Positions 7,404-13,630 of a stretch of 64,000 nucleotides of DNA are shown here, in pieces. Position 1 is the stretch's first letter; every line of letters starts with the position of its first letter. The stretch is from a virus: positions 359,683 to 423,682 of the IMG/VR virus record IMGVR_UViG_3300017971_000185. One strand, 5' to 3'. The notes below the pieces were generated by a model, which was not told the origin of the DNA, did no database searches, and saw only the letters and a list, made by a program, of their open reading frames with translations. The position numbers were made by a program, and so were the translations under genes.

Positions 7404-7479
7404 GGGGCACTAGCTCAAAGGACAGAGCTTCCGGCTTCTAACCGGACGGGTGCGGGTTCAAATCCCGCGTGCCCTACCA
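7404..7479 (+). tRNA. tRNA-Arg(TCT), CCA encoded
   Basis: Full cloverleaf: acceptor GGGGCAC/GTGCCCT, D-arm GCTC/GAGC, anticodon arm TCCGG-CTTCTAA-CCGGA, T-arm GCGGG-TTCAAAT-CCCGC, discriminator A, then CCA. It decodes AGA. Confidence 0.95.
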
Positions 7480-7518
7480 CTACTGGGCGGAACCAAGGAC
7501 GCCGCCCAACGACAACCT

Positions 7519-7607
7519 GGAGCGGTGGCCGAGTCTGGCTGAAGGCATCGCCCTGCTAAGGCGACATACCCGCAAGGGTATCGAGGGTTCAAATCCCTCC
7601 CGCTCCG
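7519..7607 (+). tRNA. tRNA-Ser(GCT)
   Basis: Class II tRNA with a long variable arm (ATACCC/GGGTAT). Acceptor GGAGCGG/CCGCTCC, anticodon loop CTGCTAA. It decodes AGC/AGU. CCA is not encoded. Confidence 0.95.
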
Positions 7608-7616
7608 CAAAATCAA

Positions 7617-7703
7617 GGAACGGTGGCCGAGTCTGGCTGAAGGCGCTCGACTGGAAATCGAGTGTAGGGAAACCTACCGGGGGTTCAAATCCCTCCCGTT
7701 CCG
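7617..7703 (+). tRNA. tRNA-Ser(GGA)
   Basis: Class II tRNA. Acceptor GGAACGG/CCGTTCC, anticodon arm CTCGA-CTGGAAA-TCGAG, variable arm TAGG/CCTA, T-loop TTCAAAT. It decodes UCC/UCU. Confidence 0.95.
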
Positions 7704-7720
7704 CCCGAAAGGAGAATCTA

Positions 7721-7812
<92 letters not shown>

Positions 7813-7958
7813 GCGTATCCAACCGACTAAGCCCTACAAGCACTGTAGCGCGGTGGTTCGAATCCACCCTCCTCCACTCTACGGGGGAGTAGCTCAGAGG
7901 AAGAGCAACAGACATCCAATCTGTGTAAGCAGCAAACAGGCTTACCACTCGGATACGC
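7813..7958 (+). tRNA. candidate circularly permuted tRNA gene (3' half precedes 5' half)
   Basis: The upstream segment (about 7846-7875) is a tRNA 3' half. It has a T-arm GGTGG-TTCGAAT-CCACC, the acceptor 3' strand CTCCTCC, and A. After a 6-nt spacer (CTCTAC) comes a tRNA 5' half (7883-7925). That half has an acceptor 5' strand GGGGGAG, TA, a D-arm GCTC-AGAGGAA-GAGC, and an anticodon arm ACAGA-CATCCAA-TCTGT. The two acceptor strands pair 7 of 7 (one G.U). The flanks pair too: GCGTATCC (7813-7820) with GGATACGC (7951-7958), and nested inside them TAAGCC (7828-7833) with GGCTTA (7939-7944). This is the architecture of permuted tRNA genes known from algae and archaea. The apparent anticodon is TCC, but position 33 is A instead of U. 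The alternative is two decayed halves of tandem tRNAs; the nested flank pairing argues against that. Confidence 0.7.
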
Positions 7959-7991
7959 AACATTTTCACAACAACCCAAACCAAGAACCAA

Positions 7992-8080
7992 GGAGAGTTG
8001 GCCGAGTCTGGCTGAAGGCGTCGCATTCGAAATGCGAAGTGGGTGAAAGCTCACCAGGGGTTCGAATCCCTTACTCTCCG
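7992..8080 (+). tRNA. tRNA-Ser(CGA)
   Basis: Class II tRNA. Acceptor GGAGAGT/ACTCTCC, anticodon arm TCGCA-TTCGAAA-TGCGA, variable arm GGTGA/TCACC, T-loop TTCGAAT. It decodes UCG and completes the Ser set GCT, GGA, TGA, CGA. Confidence 0.95.
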
Positions 8081-8085
8081 CCCAC

Positions 8086-8156
8086 GCGCGCGAAGTGTTA
8101 TGGCTGCACGCTTCCCTGCCTAGGAAGAAGTAGGGGTTCGATTCCCCTTGCGCGCT
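8086..8156 (+). tRNA. tRNA-Gly(GCC)
   Basis: Acceptor GCGCGCG/TGCGCGC (last pair G.U), D-arm GTG/CAC, anticodon arm CTTCC-CTGCCTA-GGAAG, T-arm AGGGG-TTCGATT-CCCCT, discriminator T. It decodes GGC/GGU. Confidence 0.9.
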
Positions 8157-8418
8157 CGAAAGGAACAAGCCATGAACGAAGGAGGCAAGTAAGGAAAAAC
8201 TGGCGTCAGTGCCGCCTAGAACGAAGGGAAGGAAGCTGCACAGTCGAGCACACATGCTGGTTGCCTGAGAAAGTGGTCAAGGTGGGGAAGGTCGTGAAGG
8301 TCATGGGGGCAACCTGGAAGATCACCGCAGCGTGGACAATCCTTTCGTACCGGCCCGACTGGCGAAGGGCTATCCGAAAGCATCGGCACGAAACAGGAGA
8401 CGATCAACCGAAGAAGTC
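8157..8418 (+). other. spacer within the tRNA island, possible short ORFs
   Basis: This 262-bp gap contains no further tRNA cloverleaf. One frame ending at 8428 (start uncertain, for example ATG at 8303) reads MGATWKITAAWTILSYRPDW and so on, and could be a short gene whose stop lies inside the next tRNA. A 6-codon frame after a good ribosome site at 8172 is also present. I do not call either as a gene. Confidence 0.35.
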
Positions 8419-8490
8419 GCGTGTGTAGCTCAGTTGGCAGAGCATCAGCTTCCATGCTGAGGGTCGCGGGTTCGATCCCCGCCACATGCT
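8419..8490 (+). tRNA. tRNA-Gly(TCC)-like gene with a 6-nt anticodon loop
   Basis: Acceptor GCGTGTG/CACATGC, D-arm GCTC/GAGC, T-arm GCGGG-TTCGATC-CCCGC and discriminator T are all normal. The anticodon stem TCAGC/GCTGA encloses only six bases (TTCCAT). The neighbouring tRNA-Gly(TCC) has the same stem with CTTCCAA. Nucleotide 32 therefore seems to be missing and the anticodon is best read as TCC. Function is uncertain. Confidence 0.7.
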
Positions 8491-8509
8491 CGAAAGGAAG
8501 AACATGAAC

Positions 8510-8582
8510 GCGGGAGTAGCTCAACTGGTAGAGCGTCAGCCTTCCAAGCTGAATGTAGCGGGTTCGACCCCCGTCTCCCGCT
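8510..8582 (+). tRNA. tRNA-Gly(TCC)
   Basis: Acceptor GCGGGAG/CTCCCGC, D-arm GCTC/GAGC, anticodon arm TCAGC-CTTCCAA-GCTGA, T-arm GCGGG-TTCGACC-CCCGT (one G.U pair), discriminator T. It decodes GGA (and GGG by wobble). Confidence 0.95.
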
Positions 8583-8585
8583 CAA

Positions 8586-8658
8586 GGGGCCTTAGCTCAG
8601 TTGGGAGAGCGGTGGCTTTGCAAGCCACAGGCCGCCGGTTCGATTCCGGCAGGCTCCA
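8586..8658 (+). tRNA. tRNA-Ala(TGC)
   Basis: Acceptor GGGGCCT/AGGCTCC with a G3.U70 pair, the alanine identity element. Anticodon arm GTGGC-TTTGCAA-GCCAC, discriminator A. Confidence 0.95.
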
Positions 8659-8667
8659 CGGAAGAAC

Positions 8668-8868
8668 ATGAGTCAACGAATCAACCATCGTCGGGAAGGA
8701 AAGAGGCATCAAGACAACGGGCCTCGATGGAAGAGCAGAAACCCCATGGCGGGGGCAAACTCGACACACGTAGCACGCGCACGAAGGGGATGGCGAAACA
8801 TCCTACGACGGAGGAAAAGGCGAAAGATCAAAGATGTGATTCAGCAGCATCTAGCCGAGATGGGGTAG
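8668..8868 (+). CDS. small basic protein, 66 aa
   Basis: The product begins MSQRINHRREGKRHQDNGPR and is rich in Arg, Lys and His, with a C-terminal RRRKRRKIKDVIQQHLAEMG. It lies between tRNA-Ala and the bL12 gene in the same orientation, 9 nt before bL12. Basic proteins in translation islands may bind RNA, but no family is recognised. Confidence 0.55.
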   Translation: MSQRINHRREGKRHQDNGPRWKSRNPMAGANSTHVARARRGWRNILRRRKRRKIKDVIQQHLAEMG

Positions 8869-8877
8869 TAGCGAACA

Positions 8878-9252
8878 ATGGCACAGATCACCAAAGAACA
8901 GGTCATTGACTATCTGGGGGCCCTCTCGCCTTCGGAAATGGCTATCCTCATCGAGAACCTGGAAGAGACGTGGGGCATGGAGATGTCCCGGCCAACTCAG
9001 CAAGCACCGAAGGTCGAGCAAGAGAAGGAGGAAGAACAGACGGAATTCGAGGTCATACTTGAGAGTTTCGGAGACAAGAAGATCGACGTGATCAAGACCG
9101 TTCGCCAGGAGAAGCCGGGGATGGGTCTCAAGGAAGCAAAGGAGTTTGTCGAGTCTGCGCCGGTTACGATCGGTGAGGCGCTCTCAAAGGAGGAAGCAGA
9201 GGAAGCCAAGGCCAAGCTGGAGGAGGCAGGCGCAACGATCACGATCAAGTAA
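8878..9252 (+). CDS. rplL: ribosomal protein bL12 (L7/L12)
   Basis: The 124-aa product has the two-part L7/L12 form. The N-terminal dimerisation helices are in ITKEQVIDYLGALSPSEMAI. An acidic hinge (about residues 44-54) follows. The C-terminal factor-binding domain is in EFEVILESFGDKKIDVIKTV and GLKEAKEFVESAPVTI. Bacterial L7/L12 is about 120 residues, so this looks complete. L7/L12 forms the ribosomal stalk that recruits EF-Tu, EF-G and IF2. A phage copy may replace the host stalk and favour phage translation. Phage-encoded bL12 genes have been reported from uncultivated viruses. Its stop codon is immediately followed by tRNA-Ala(GGC). Confidence 0.93.
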   Translation: MAQITKEQVIDYLGALSPSEMAILIENLEETWGMEMSRPTQQAPKVEQEKEEEQTEFEVILESFGDKKIDVIKTVRQEKPGMGLKEAKEFVESAPVTIGEALSKEEAEEAKAKLEEAGATITIK

Positions 9253-9325
9253 GGGGCAGTAGCTCAGATGGGAGAGCGCGTGTCTGGCAGACACGAAGTC
9301 AGGGGTTCGATCCCCCTCTGCTCCA
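9253..9325 (+). tRNA. tRNA-Ala(GGC)
   Basis: It starts on the base after the bL12 stop codon. Acceptor GGGGCAG/CTGCTCC with G3.U70, anticodon arm CGTGT-CTGGCAG-ACACG, T-arm AGGGG-TTCGATC-CCCCT, discriminator A. Confidence 0.95.
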
Positions 9326-9331
9326 CAATCA

Positions 9332-9390
9332 AGGGACGTAGCTCAATGGAAGAGTGCCGGAAGCTGCGGGTTCGAATCCCGTCGTCTCCA
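9332..9390 (+). tRNA. truncated tRNA lacking the anticodon arm
   Basis: Acceptor AGGGACG/CGTCTCC (first pair A.C), TA, D-arm GCTC/GAGT, T-arm GCGGG-TTCGAAT-CCCGT and discriminator A are present. Only GCCGGAAGCT lies between the D- and T-arms. A 72-nt tRNA with anticodon stem CCGG/CCGG would give exactly this sequence after a 13-nt deletion between the two CCGG copies. It cannot decode as it stands. Confidence 0.7.
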
Positions 9391-9404
9391 CAAAGGCAAG
9401 CAAC

Positions 9405-9962
9405 ATGAGGAAGGACAAACACACACGGACATCGAAGCTGTTGTCCATGCTTCTGCGCCATCGGCCAGAGGCCGCGGGTCTCGTGTTGGATGAGGCCGGC
9501 TGGGTTGGTGTGGATGAGTTGCTCGCGGGAATCGGGAACAAACGAGGATTCGAAGTGACTAAAGACTTGCTTCGGCAAGTCGTAGATACCAACAACAAGA
9601 GGAGGTTTGAATTCAACGAAGACGGGACCAAGATTAGAGCCAGACAAGGCCATAGCGTGCGTGTGGATCTGGGGCACGAAGCCCAGGAGCCGCCCGAGTA
9701 CCTGTACCACGGAACGGCAACTCGAAACCTCGCAGCGATTCGCGAGGGAGGGCTTCAGAAGATGAGCCGACACGCGGTTCATCTCTCACTCGATCTACCA
9801 ACGGCAACCAGTGTTGGATCTCGGCACGGGAAGCCAGCCATTCTCAAGATCCGGGCGAAGCAGATGCACGATGATGGCCACGTGTTCTACCTGACGGAGA
9901 ACAAGGTCTGGTACACCGACAACATCCCCGTCGCCTACATCATCTTTCCAGAGGACTCGTGA
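9405..9962 (+). CDS. kptA: RNA 2'-phosphotransferase, Tpt1/KptA family
   Basis: The 185-aa product matches Tpt1/KptA throughout. SKLLSMLLRHRPEAAGL (residues 10-26) gives the conserved Arg18-His19 pair. KRRFEF (about 65-70), YLYHGTATRNLAAI (about 99-112) and SRHAVHLS (about 121-128) supply the remaining Arg and the NAD+-binding features. The length is typical of bacterial KptA. Tpt1 removes an internal 2'-phosphate left at tRNA splice junctions by healing-and-sealing ligases. It transfers the phosphate to NAD+, giving ADP-ribose cyclic phosphate and nicotinamide. The start at 9405 is chosen over an upstream in-frame codon inside the truncated tRNA. The stop abuts tRNA-Ala(CGC). Its place among abnormal tRNA genes suggests a role in tRNA repair or splicing. 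Confidence 0.92.
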   Translation: MRKDKHTRTSKLLSMLLRHRPEAAGLVLDEAGWVGVDELLAGIGNKRGFEVTKDLLRQVVDTNNKRRFEFNEDGTKIRARQGHSVRVDLGHEAQEPPEYLYHGTATRNLAAIREGGLQKMSRHAVHLSLDLPTATSVGSRHGKPAILKIRAKQMHDDGHVFYLTENKVWYTDNIPVAYIIFPEDS

Positions 9963-10037
9963 GGGGCAGTAGCTCAGTTTCGGGAGAGCGCCACGTTCGC
10001 AACGTGGAAGTCAGGGGTTCGATTCCCCTCTGCTCCA
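9963..10037 (+). tRNA. tRNA-Ala(CGC)
   Basis: It starts directly after the Tpt1 stop codon. Acceptor GGGGCAG/CTGCTCC with G3.U70, anticodon arm CCACG-TTCGCAA-CGTGG, enlarged D-loop, discriminator A. It completes an Ala set of TGC, GGC and CGC. Confidence 0.95.
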
Positions 10038-10105
10038 CAATATTTCGTCACCATCGAAAAGGACAGAAGGAACAACATGTAATCATCAACAAGGAGGTCG
10101 TCATC

Positions 10106-10321
10106 ATGCGTACCGTATATGCAGACCTGAACATGCGTAACCGAACCCGTGACTGGAAGATCCCGCTCGGAGGCAATACCGTTTCCCTGCGTGCGATTGC
10201 AAAGCCGGGCACGGTGGTCCGTGTGACTGACGACGATCTAGAGGTCGAGGCTATGGTCGAGATCCGCAACGGGATGCTCGTTGCGGACGCCCGCTGGAAC
10301 ACGCTGGCGTATGTCCACTAG
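10106..10321 (+). CDS. small protein, 71 aa
   Basis: A strong AAGGAGG site eight bases before the ATG fixes the start. The product begins MRTVYADLNMRNRTRDWKIP and looks like a small beta-barrel (alternating V/R/T strands). No family recognised. It lies between tRNA-Ala and tRNA-Trp. Confidence 0.65.
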   Translation: MRTVYADLNMRNRTRDWKIPLGGNTVSLRAIAKPGTVVRVTDDDLEVEAMVEIRNGMLVADARWNTLAYVH

Positions 10322-10374
10322 ACCAGGCCCGGCTAAGCAAGGAGGAAAGCGTATGGAACACGAACGATGGCGAG

Positions 10375-10392
10375 GCTGTCCGTAAGGACAGC
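10375..10392 (+). other. GNRA-capped hairpin abutting tRNA-Trp
   Basis: GCTGTCC-GTAA-GGACAGC is a perfect 7-bp stem with a GNRA-type tetraloop. It ends one base before tRNA-Trp. It may guide processing of the tRNA precursor. A 10-codon ORF with a strong ribosome site (10353) runs into it. Confidence 0.5.
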
Positions 10393-10393
10393 T

Positions 10394-10466
10394 AGGGCGT
10401 TAGCTCAGTTGGGAGAGCGACGGACTCCAAATCCGTAGGTCGCGGGTTCGATCCCTGCACGCCCTG
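10394..10466 (+). tRNA. tRNA-Trp(CCA)
   Basis: Acceptor AGGGCGT/ACGCCCT, D-arm GCTC/GAGC, anticodon arm ACGGA-CTCCAAA-TCCGT, T-arm GCGGG-TTCGATC-CCTGC (one G.U pair), discriminator G. Confidence 0.95.
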
Positions 10467-10470
10467 CCGC

Positions 10471-10542
10471 GGCTCCGTAGCCAAGTGGGAAGGTAGCGCT
10501 CTGCAAAAGCGCCATTCGTCGGTTCGACTCCGACCGGAGCCT
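10471..10542 (+). tRNA. tRNA-Cys(GCA)
   Basis: Acceptor GGCTCCG/CGGAGCC, D-arm GCC/GGT, anticodon arm GCGCT-CTGCAAA-AGCGC, T-arm GTCGG-TTCGACT-CCGAC, discriminator T. Confidence 0.95.
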
Positions 10543-10613
10543 CCGCGATGAAACAACCGAACGACAACTAGCCCCCAGGGGTCTCGCTGCTCCTGGGCAA
10601 CAGGAGCAAGACG

Positions 10614-11048
10614 ATGACCAGCCTGGCATACAAGACTACCTACGACACTCTGACTACCGAGGGTCTCCCGAAGCGGGGGACTCGTGACTGGTACCTGGCA
10701 AAGCGAGCCAGGAAGCTGGGAAGGGTGAAGGGTCGGGGGCGAGTCGCCAAGTTTCGAGAGATCGCGCGGTACAAGCCCGTGTTGATTGCTGATCTTATTC
10801 TTGGGCGATTGCCCCGTATCCTAGAGAGCGAATTCTGGTTCTACGTCTGGCACGTGGACGGTTTGTGCGTCTACTGCAAGGCCAAGCTCACCAAGCAAAA
10901 CCACACTCTGGATCACGTAATCCCGCGTGCCCAGGGCGGTGGTCAGCTTGGTCGCCAGAACCTCATGCCCTGCTGTCAGGCGTGCAACTGGACCAAGGCC
11001 GACAAGCCTCTATTGGTGTTCCTGTCCGAGCGACTAGAACACCTTTAG
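10614..11048 (+). CDS. HNH endonuclease
   Basis: The 144-aa product has a basic N-terminal half and a C-terminal HNH/McrA-type core. CVYCKAKL is near residue 86, HTLDHVIPRAQGGGQ near 98, and NLMPCCQACNWTKADK near 116. The two CxxC pairs bind structural zinc and the DHV...N...N residues form the metal site. The arrangement fits a free-standing homing endonuclease at the end of the tRNA island. It overlaps the convergent minus-strand gene by 15 bp. Confidence 0.85.
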   Translation: MTSLAYKTTYDTLTTEGLPKRGTRDWYLAKRARKLGRVKGRGRVAKFREIARYKPVLIADLILGRLPRILESEFWFYVWHVDGLCVYCKAKLTKQNHTLDHVIPRAQGGGQLGRQNLMPCCQACNWTKADKPLLVFLSERLEHL

Positions 11049-11432
11049 GATCTCGTTGATCGTGGCCTGCGTGTACTCTTCGACCGCATCACGGCCGGCA
11101 GACAGAGTATCGGGGCTATTCGCTCCGGCGTCTCGATGCTTGTAGCCTACACGCTTGAGATTCTCCAGCGACTTGTGGACTGCACGCGCGAGCGCCTTGC
11201 CTAGCTTGTCGATCTCATTGTTGCCTTTCACCAAGGCGGCGGTGAGATCGCGAGCGGCATCATGGGTGCCTTCGTAGTCCGAGTCGAGGCCCCATGCTTC
11301 GGGCTTGCTACGGTAGATGCTCGGATACTGCGCTTGCTTGAGCAGCGGAAGGATCGCTTCTTGGATATTGGGGTTTTCGTGAGCCAGCCTGATCAACTGG
11401 CCGCGGAGGCTGCGTTTGCGTGTGCCTGCCAT
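11034..11432 (-). CDS. possible virion-associated protein with LIRLAH motif
   Basis: The 132-aa product starts MAGTRKRSLRGQLIRLAHEN and continues to LPLLKQA. This N-terminal helix motif recurs in the products at 31160 and 33295, which lie in a putative structural region. The rest is helical with a Tyr-rich segment and no known domain. The shared motif suggests a common targeting or assembly signal, but that is inference. Confidence 0.55.
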   Translation of the reverse strand: MAGTRKRSLRGQLIRLAHENPNIQEAILPLLKQAQYPSIYRSKPEAWGLDSDYEGTHDAARDLTAALVKGNNEIDKLGKALARAVHKSLENLKRVGYKHRDAGANSPDTLSAGRDAVEEYTQATINEILKVF

Positions 11433-11481
11433 GGTCTACCTACGGTGCGCGATAGGCGAATTAGGCGCGGGGTTTGCGCTG

Positions 11482-11510
11482 TAAACTTCTGTGGGAATCC
11501 CGCGTAGAGG
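11482..11510 (+). promoter_or_regulatory. TAAACT-17-TAGAGG promoter
   Basis: TAAACT (11482-11487), 17 bp, TAGAGG (11505-11510). The bases TAAACTTC at the -35 end and CCGCG before the -10 are shared with sites before 27416 and 30014. It lies 14 bp before the gene at 11524. Confidence 0.6.
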
Positions 11511-11523
11511 GTCGGAGAGAGGA

Positions 11524-11916
11524 ATGGCAAGAACCACTTCAGATCCATGCGGCCGATGCGGCGGAAGCGGCTATCTTCCGCAGTATCGTCATGTCGAGGG
11601 CGGTGTTTGCTTTCGGTGCCGGGGAAGCGGCATTGATCCTGGGGGTCGCCGTGGGGGTCGCCGGGCCAAGAGGCTCTCAGACGAAGCCAGGGGCTTCCTG
11701 GCGGCGTTGGTGGAGAGCAGAATCTCGCTGCCCCCGCAAGAGCCGGAGCCGCTGGACGAGCTTCTGGGCGCTGGGCTCGTTGCTCCCGTGAGGGTGGTGG
11801 ACAAGACCGGGAAAAAGCGCTCCGAGTACTACGCGACGGAGCGTGGGCACGAGAGCTATCAAAAGGCTGTAGAGGCGGGGTTGATTCGGGCCCGGCCAGG
11901 GGAATGGGTGCAGTGA
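11524..11916 (+). CDS. DnaJ-type zinc-finger protein with winged-helix-like C-terminus
   Basis: Start ATG 11524 follows the promoter and a GGAGAGAGG site; the GTG at 11491 lies inside the promoter. The 130-aa product has CGRCGGSG and CFRCRGSG (about residues 9-39), the CxxCxGxG pairs of the DnaJ cysteine-rich domain. A C-terminal 80 residues follow (ARGFLAALVESRI, then LLGAGLVAPVRVV). These suggest a winged helix. It may be a small DNA- or RNA-binding regulator. The next gene overlaps its stop as TGATG. Confidence 0.6.
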   Translation: MARTTSDPCGRCGGSGYLPQYRHVEGGVCFRCRGSGIDPGGRRGGRRAKRLSDEARGFLAALVESRISLPPQEPEPLDELLGAGLVAPVRVVDKTGKKRSEYYATERGHESYQKAVEAGLIRARPGEWVQ

Positions 11917-12104
11917 TGAAGATCCTTCCGTCCTATTTGAGAGCGAAAGCCCTCGATGCGCTGGCACGGCTTGACGGCTTGCCGCCTTACGATGGGCCTT
12001 CCAACATCTGTCGGAACGACGGCTACTACGCGCAGTCCATCGAACAGACGTTTGGCATGTCCATCGTGGATCTGCGCAAGAGTGTGGAGAGAGACAATGG
12101 ATGA
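11916..12104 (+). CDS. small protein, 62 aa
   Basis: The ATG at 11916 overlaps the upstream TGA. The product begins MKILPSYLRAKALDALARLD and is helical. It overlaps the next gene by 8 nt. No family recognised. Confidence 0.5.
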   Translation: MKILPSYLRAKALDALARLDGLPPYDGPSNICRNDGYYAQSIEQTFGMSIVDLRKSVERDNG

Positions 12105-12285
12105 CGTAGCTCGAATTCGTGAGGCGCAGGAGCATCTCTACGTTGCTGTCCTGCAATCGCTCAAGACGGATGATGACATCATCATGGGGCACGTTCGCGA
12201 TGCTCTGGATCAACTGGATCAGGTTCTCGGCGGCAACTATCCGGCGCGAACCCGTGAGATGCTCGAAAGGAAGGGGCTGAGATGA
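12097..12285 (+). CDS. small protein, 62 aa
   Basis: The ATG at 12097 gives MDDVARIREAQEHLYVAVLQ and so on, an amphipathic helical protein. It overlaps both neighbours (8 nt upstream, ATGA downstream), consistent with translational coupling. Function unknown. Confidence 0.5.
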   Translation: MDDVARIREAQEHLYVAVLQSLKTDDDIIMGHVRDALDQLDQVLGGNYPARTREMLERKGLR

Positions 12286-12590
12286 GCGAGTCACCGAGAG
12301 GTAGTATCAAGTCTCCGATTCGTCCGTTTGGCGACGCTTATTGGGAGCGAGTCGAGCGCAGCAGGGACGGACAGACAGGAGCCGAATGTTGTCTTTGCGG
12401 CAGACCGGGACGTGGTGTTGGTCGTTTCTTCATCGCGATTGATCTGGGCGATCATTCGCTCTATCCGGCCACTTTCGACGTGGATACTCTGGGTGGAGAC
12501 TTCTCTGTTGAGCGCGTAGGGAGCACTTGTGCTCGGAAACTTCGCGGGCTCGGGGCGCTACGCGACGTAGACGGAAACCCTGTGGATTGA
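12282..12590 (+). CDS. small cysteine-containing protein, 102 aa
   Basis: Coupled to the previous gene through ATGA. A CCLCGRPGRG motif near residue 36 and a single Cys near residue 82 could bind a metal. The centre is beta-rich. No family recognised. Confidence 0.5.
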   Translation: MSESPRGSIKSPIRPFGDAYWERVERSRDGQTGAECCLCGRPGRGVGRFFIAIDLGDHSLYPATFDVDTLGGDFSVERVGSTCARKLRGLGALRDVDGNPVD

Positions 12591-12617
12591 GACCCGGATC
12601 AGGCGTAGAATCCACTG

Positions 12618-12908
12618 ATGCTGCGCCGATTCCGACAGTGGGTTCGCCAATGGCTCGACGTTCCGACTGTGGGGCGTGAGTCCGAGGACTTTGCTCGGAG
12701 TGAGACAATGGCTGTAGTGGGTGCTCTGGTGCAGCAGTGTCCCTCGTTGATCTACTATCCTGAGCTTATTCGCTTCATGGTCGGCGGCATCGGCGGCATC
12801 AACGGAATCTACGAGTTTACCCACGTGGCGACTGGCCGCTGGGTCTGGACCGGAGGCCGCTGGGTTCACGAGTCGCGGCAGAAACCGGGTCTGAAGGTGG
12901 TGAAATGA
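12618..12908 (+). CDS. hypothetical protein, 96 aa
   Basis: The gene follows GGCGTAGAATCC, which contains a TAGAAT -10-like hexamer 6 bp before the ATG, although a matching -35 is weak. The product begins MLRRFRQWVRQWLDVPTVGR, has a Gly-rich centre and a Trp-rich end. It overlaps the next gene by ATGA. Confidence 0.5.
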   Translation: MLRRFRQWVRQWLDVPTVGRESEDFARSETMAVVGALVQQCPSLIYYPELIRFMVGGIGGINGIYEFTHVATGRWVWTGGRWVHESRQKPGLKVVK

Positions 12909-13630
12909 CACAAGACGAGCAGAGACAACAGTTGTTCGATGCGCTGCCCGGTGACATCCGTCAGCAGTTTCATGATCTTCTACAGAGTCGCCAAATTTCC
13001 ATCTACTGGTCCGATGGCGAGTACGGCGCGAGACCGTTGACGCATAGTGAAATGTCGGCCATTCTCGATCTCTTGATCGACTCGATCGGATCGGAGGTTG
13101 CGCTTCGCTTCACGAAGGAAGCGAGGTTCCGGTCTCCGCGGGATGAACCAACCGGGGAGGAGTTGGAAGAGGTCATCAAGGCGGGATGGGACCGCACGAA
13201 ACTCTGGCCCTCGCAGAAGCCGGAGCCCGTGGAGATCACGGACGTGAGAGCAAAGCTCTGGCAGAGAGGGCAGCTTGCTTCCTATCTGTACTCGACAGAT
13301 TGGCAATTCCAGAACGAAGACCGTCCCTTTATCGCTGTGTCTCGTTCTCCAGGGTATCTGGCGCACCTAGAGACGGGGGTTCTTGACGCACAGTCCTACG
13401 AAGGGCTGCTGCGCCAGATAGACTTCGGCCGGTGGGGGTTTCCATTCGACGGCGTGGTGTACGAGCGTTTTTTCAATCGGGGTTCGCAGGTCTGGTTCAA
13501 GATCAGAGGATCGTTCAATTTTTGGCGAAAGTACTGGCCTGATGACGACGTGTTGATGAAGGCTCGCAAAACCGTTCTGCCTCCGGGGGCAGAGATCAAC
13601 GATGGTGACAGGGGCAGGGGCAGGGGATGA
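12905..13630 (+). CDS. hypothetical protein, 241 aa
   Basis: ATGA overlap with the previous gene. The product starts with a helical segment (MTQDEQRQQLFDALPGDIRQ) and continues into a mixed domain. A Trp- and Phe-rich region lies near residues 170-220, followed by a Gly/Arg tail. No domain recognised. Confidence 0.55.
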   Translation: MTQDEQRQQLFDALPGDIRQQFHDLLQSRQISIYWSDGEYGARPLTHSEMSAILDLLIDSIGSEVALRFTKEARFRSPRDEPTGEELEEVIKAGWDRTKLWPSQKPEPVEITDVRAKLWQRGQLASYLYSTDWQFQNEDRPFIAVSRSPGYLAHLETGVLDAQSYEGLLRQIDFGRWGFPFDGVVYERFFNRGSQVWFKIRGSFNFWRKYWPDDDVLMKARKTVLPPGAEINDGDRGRGRG

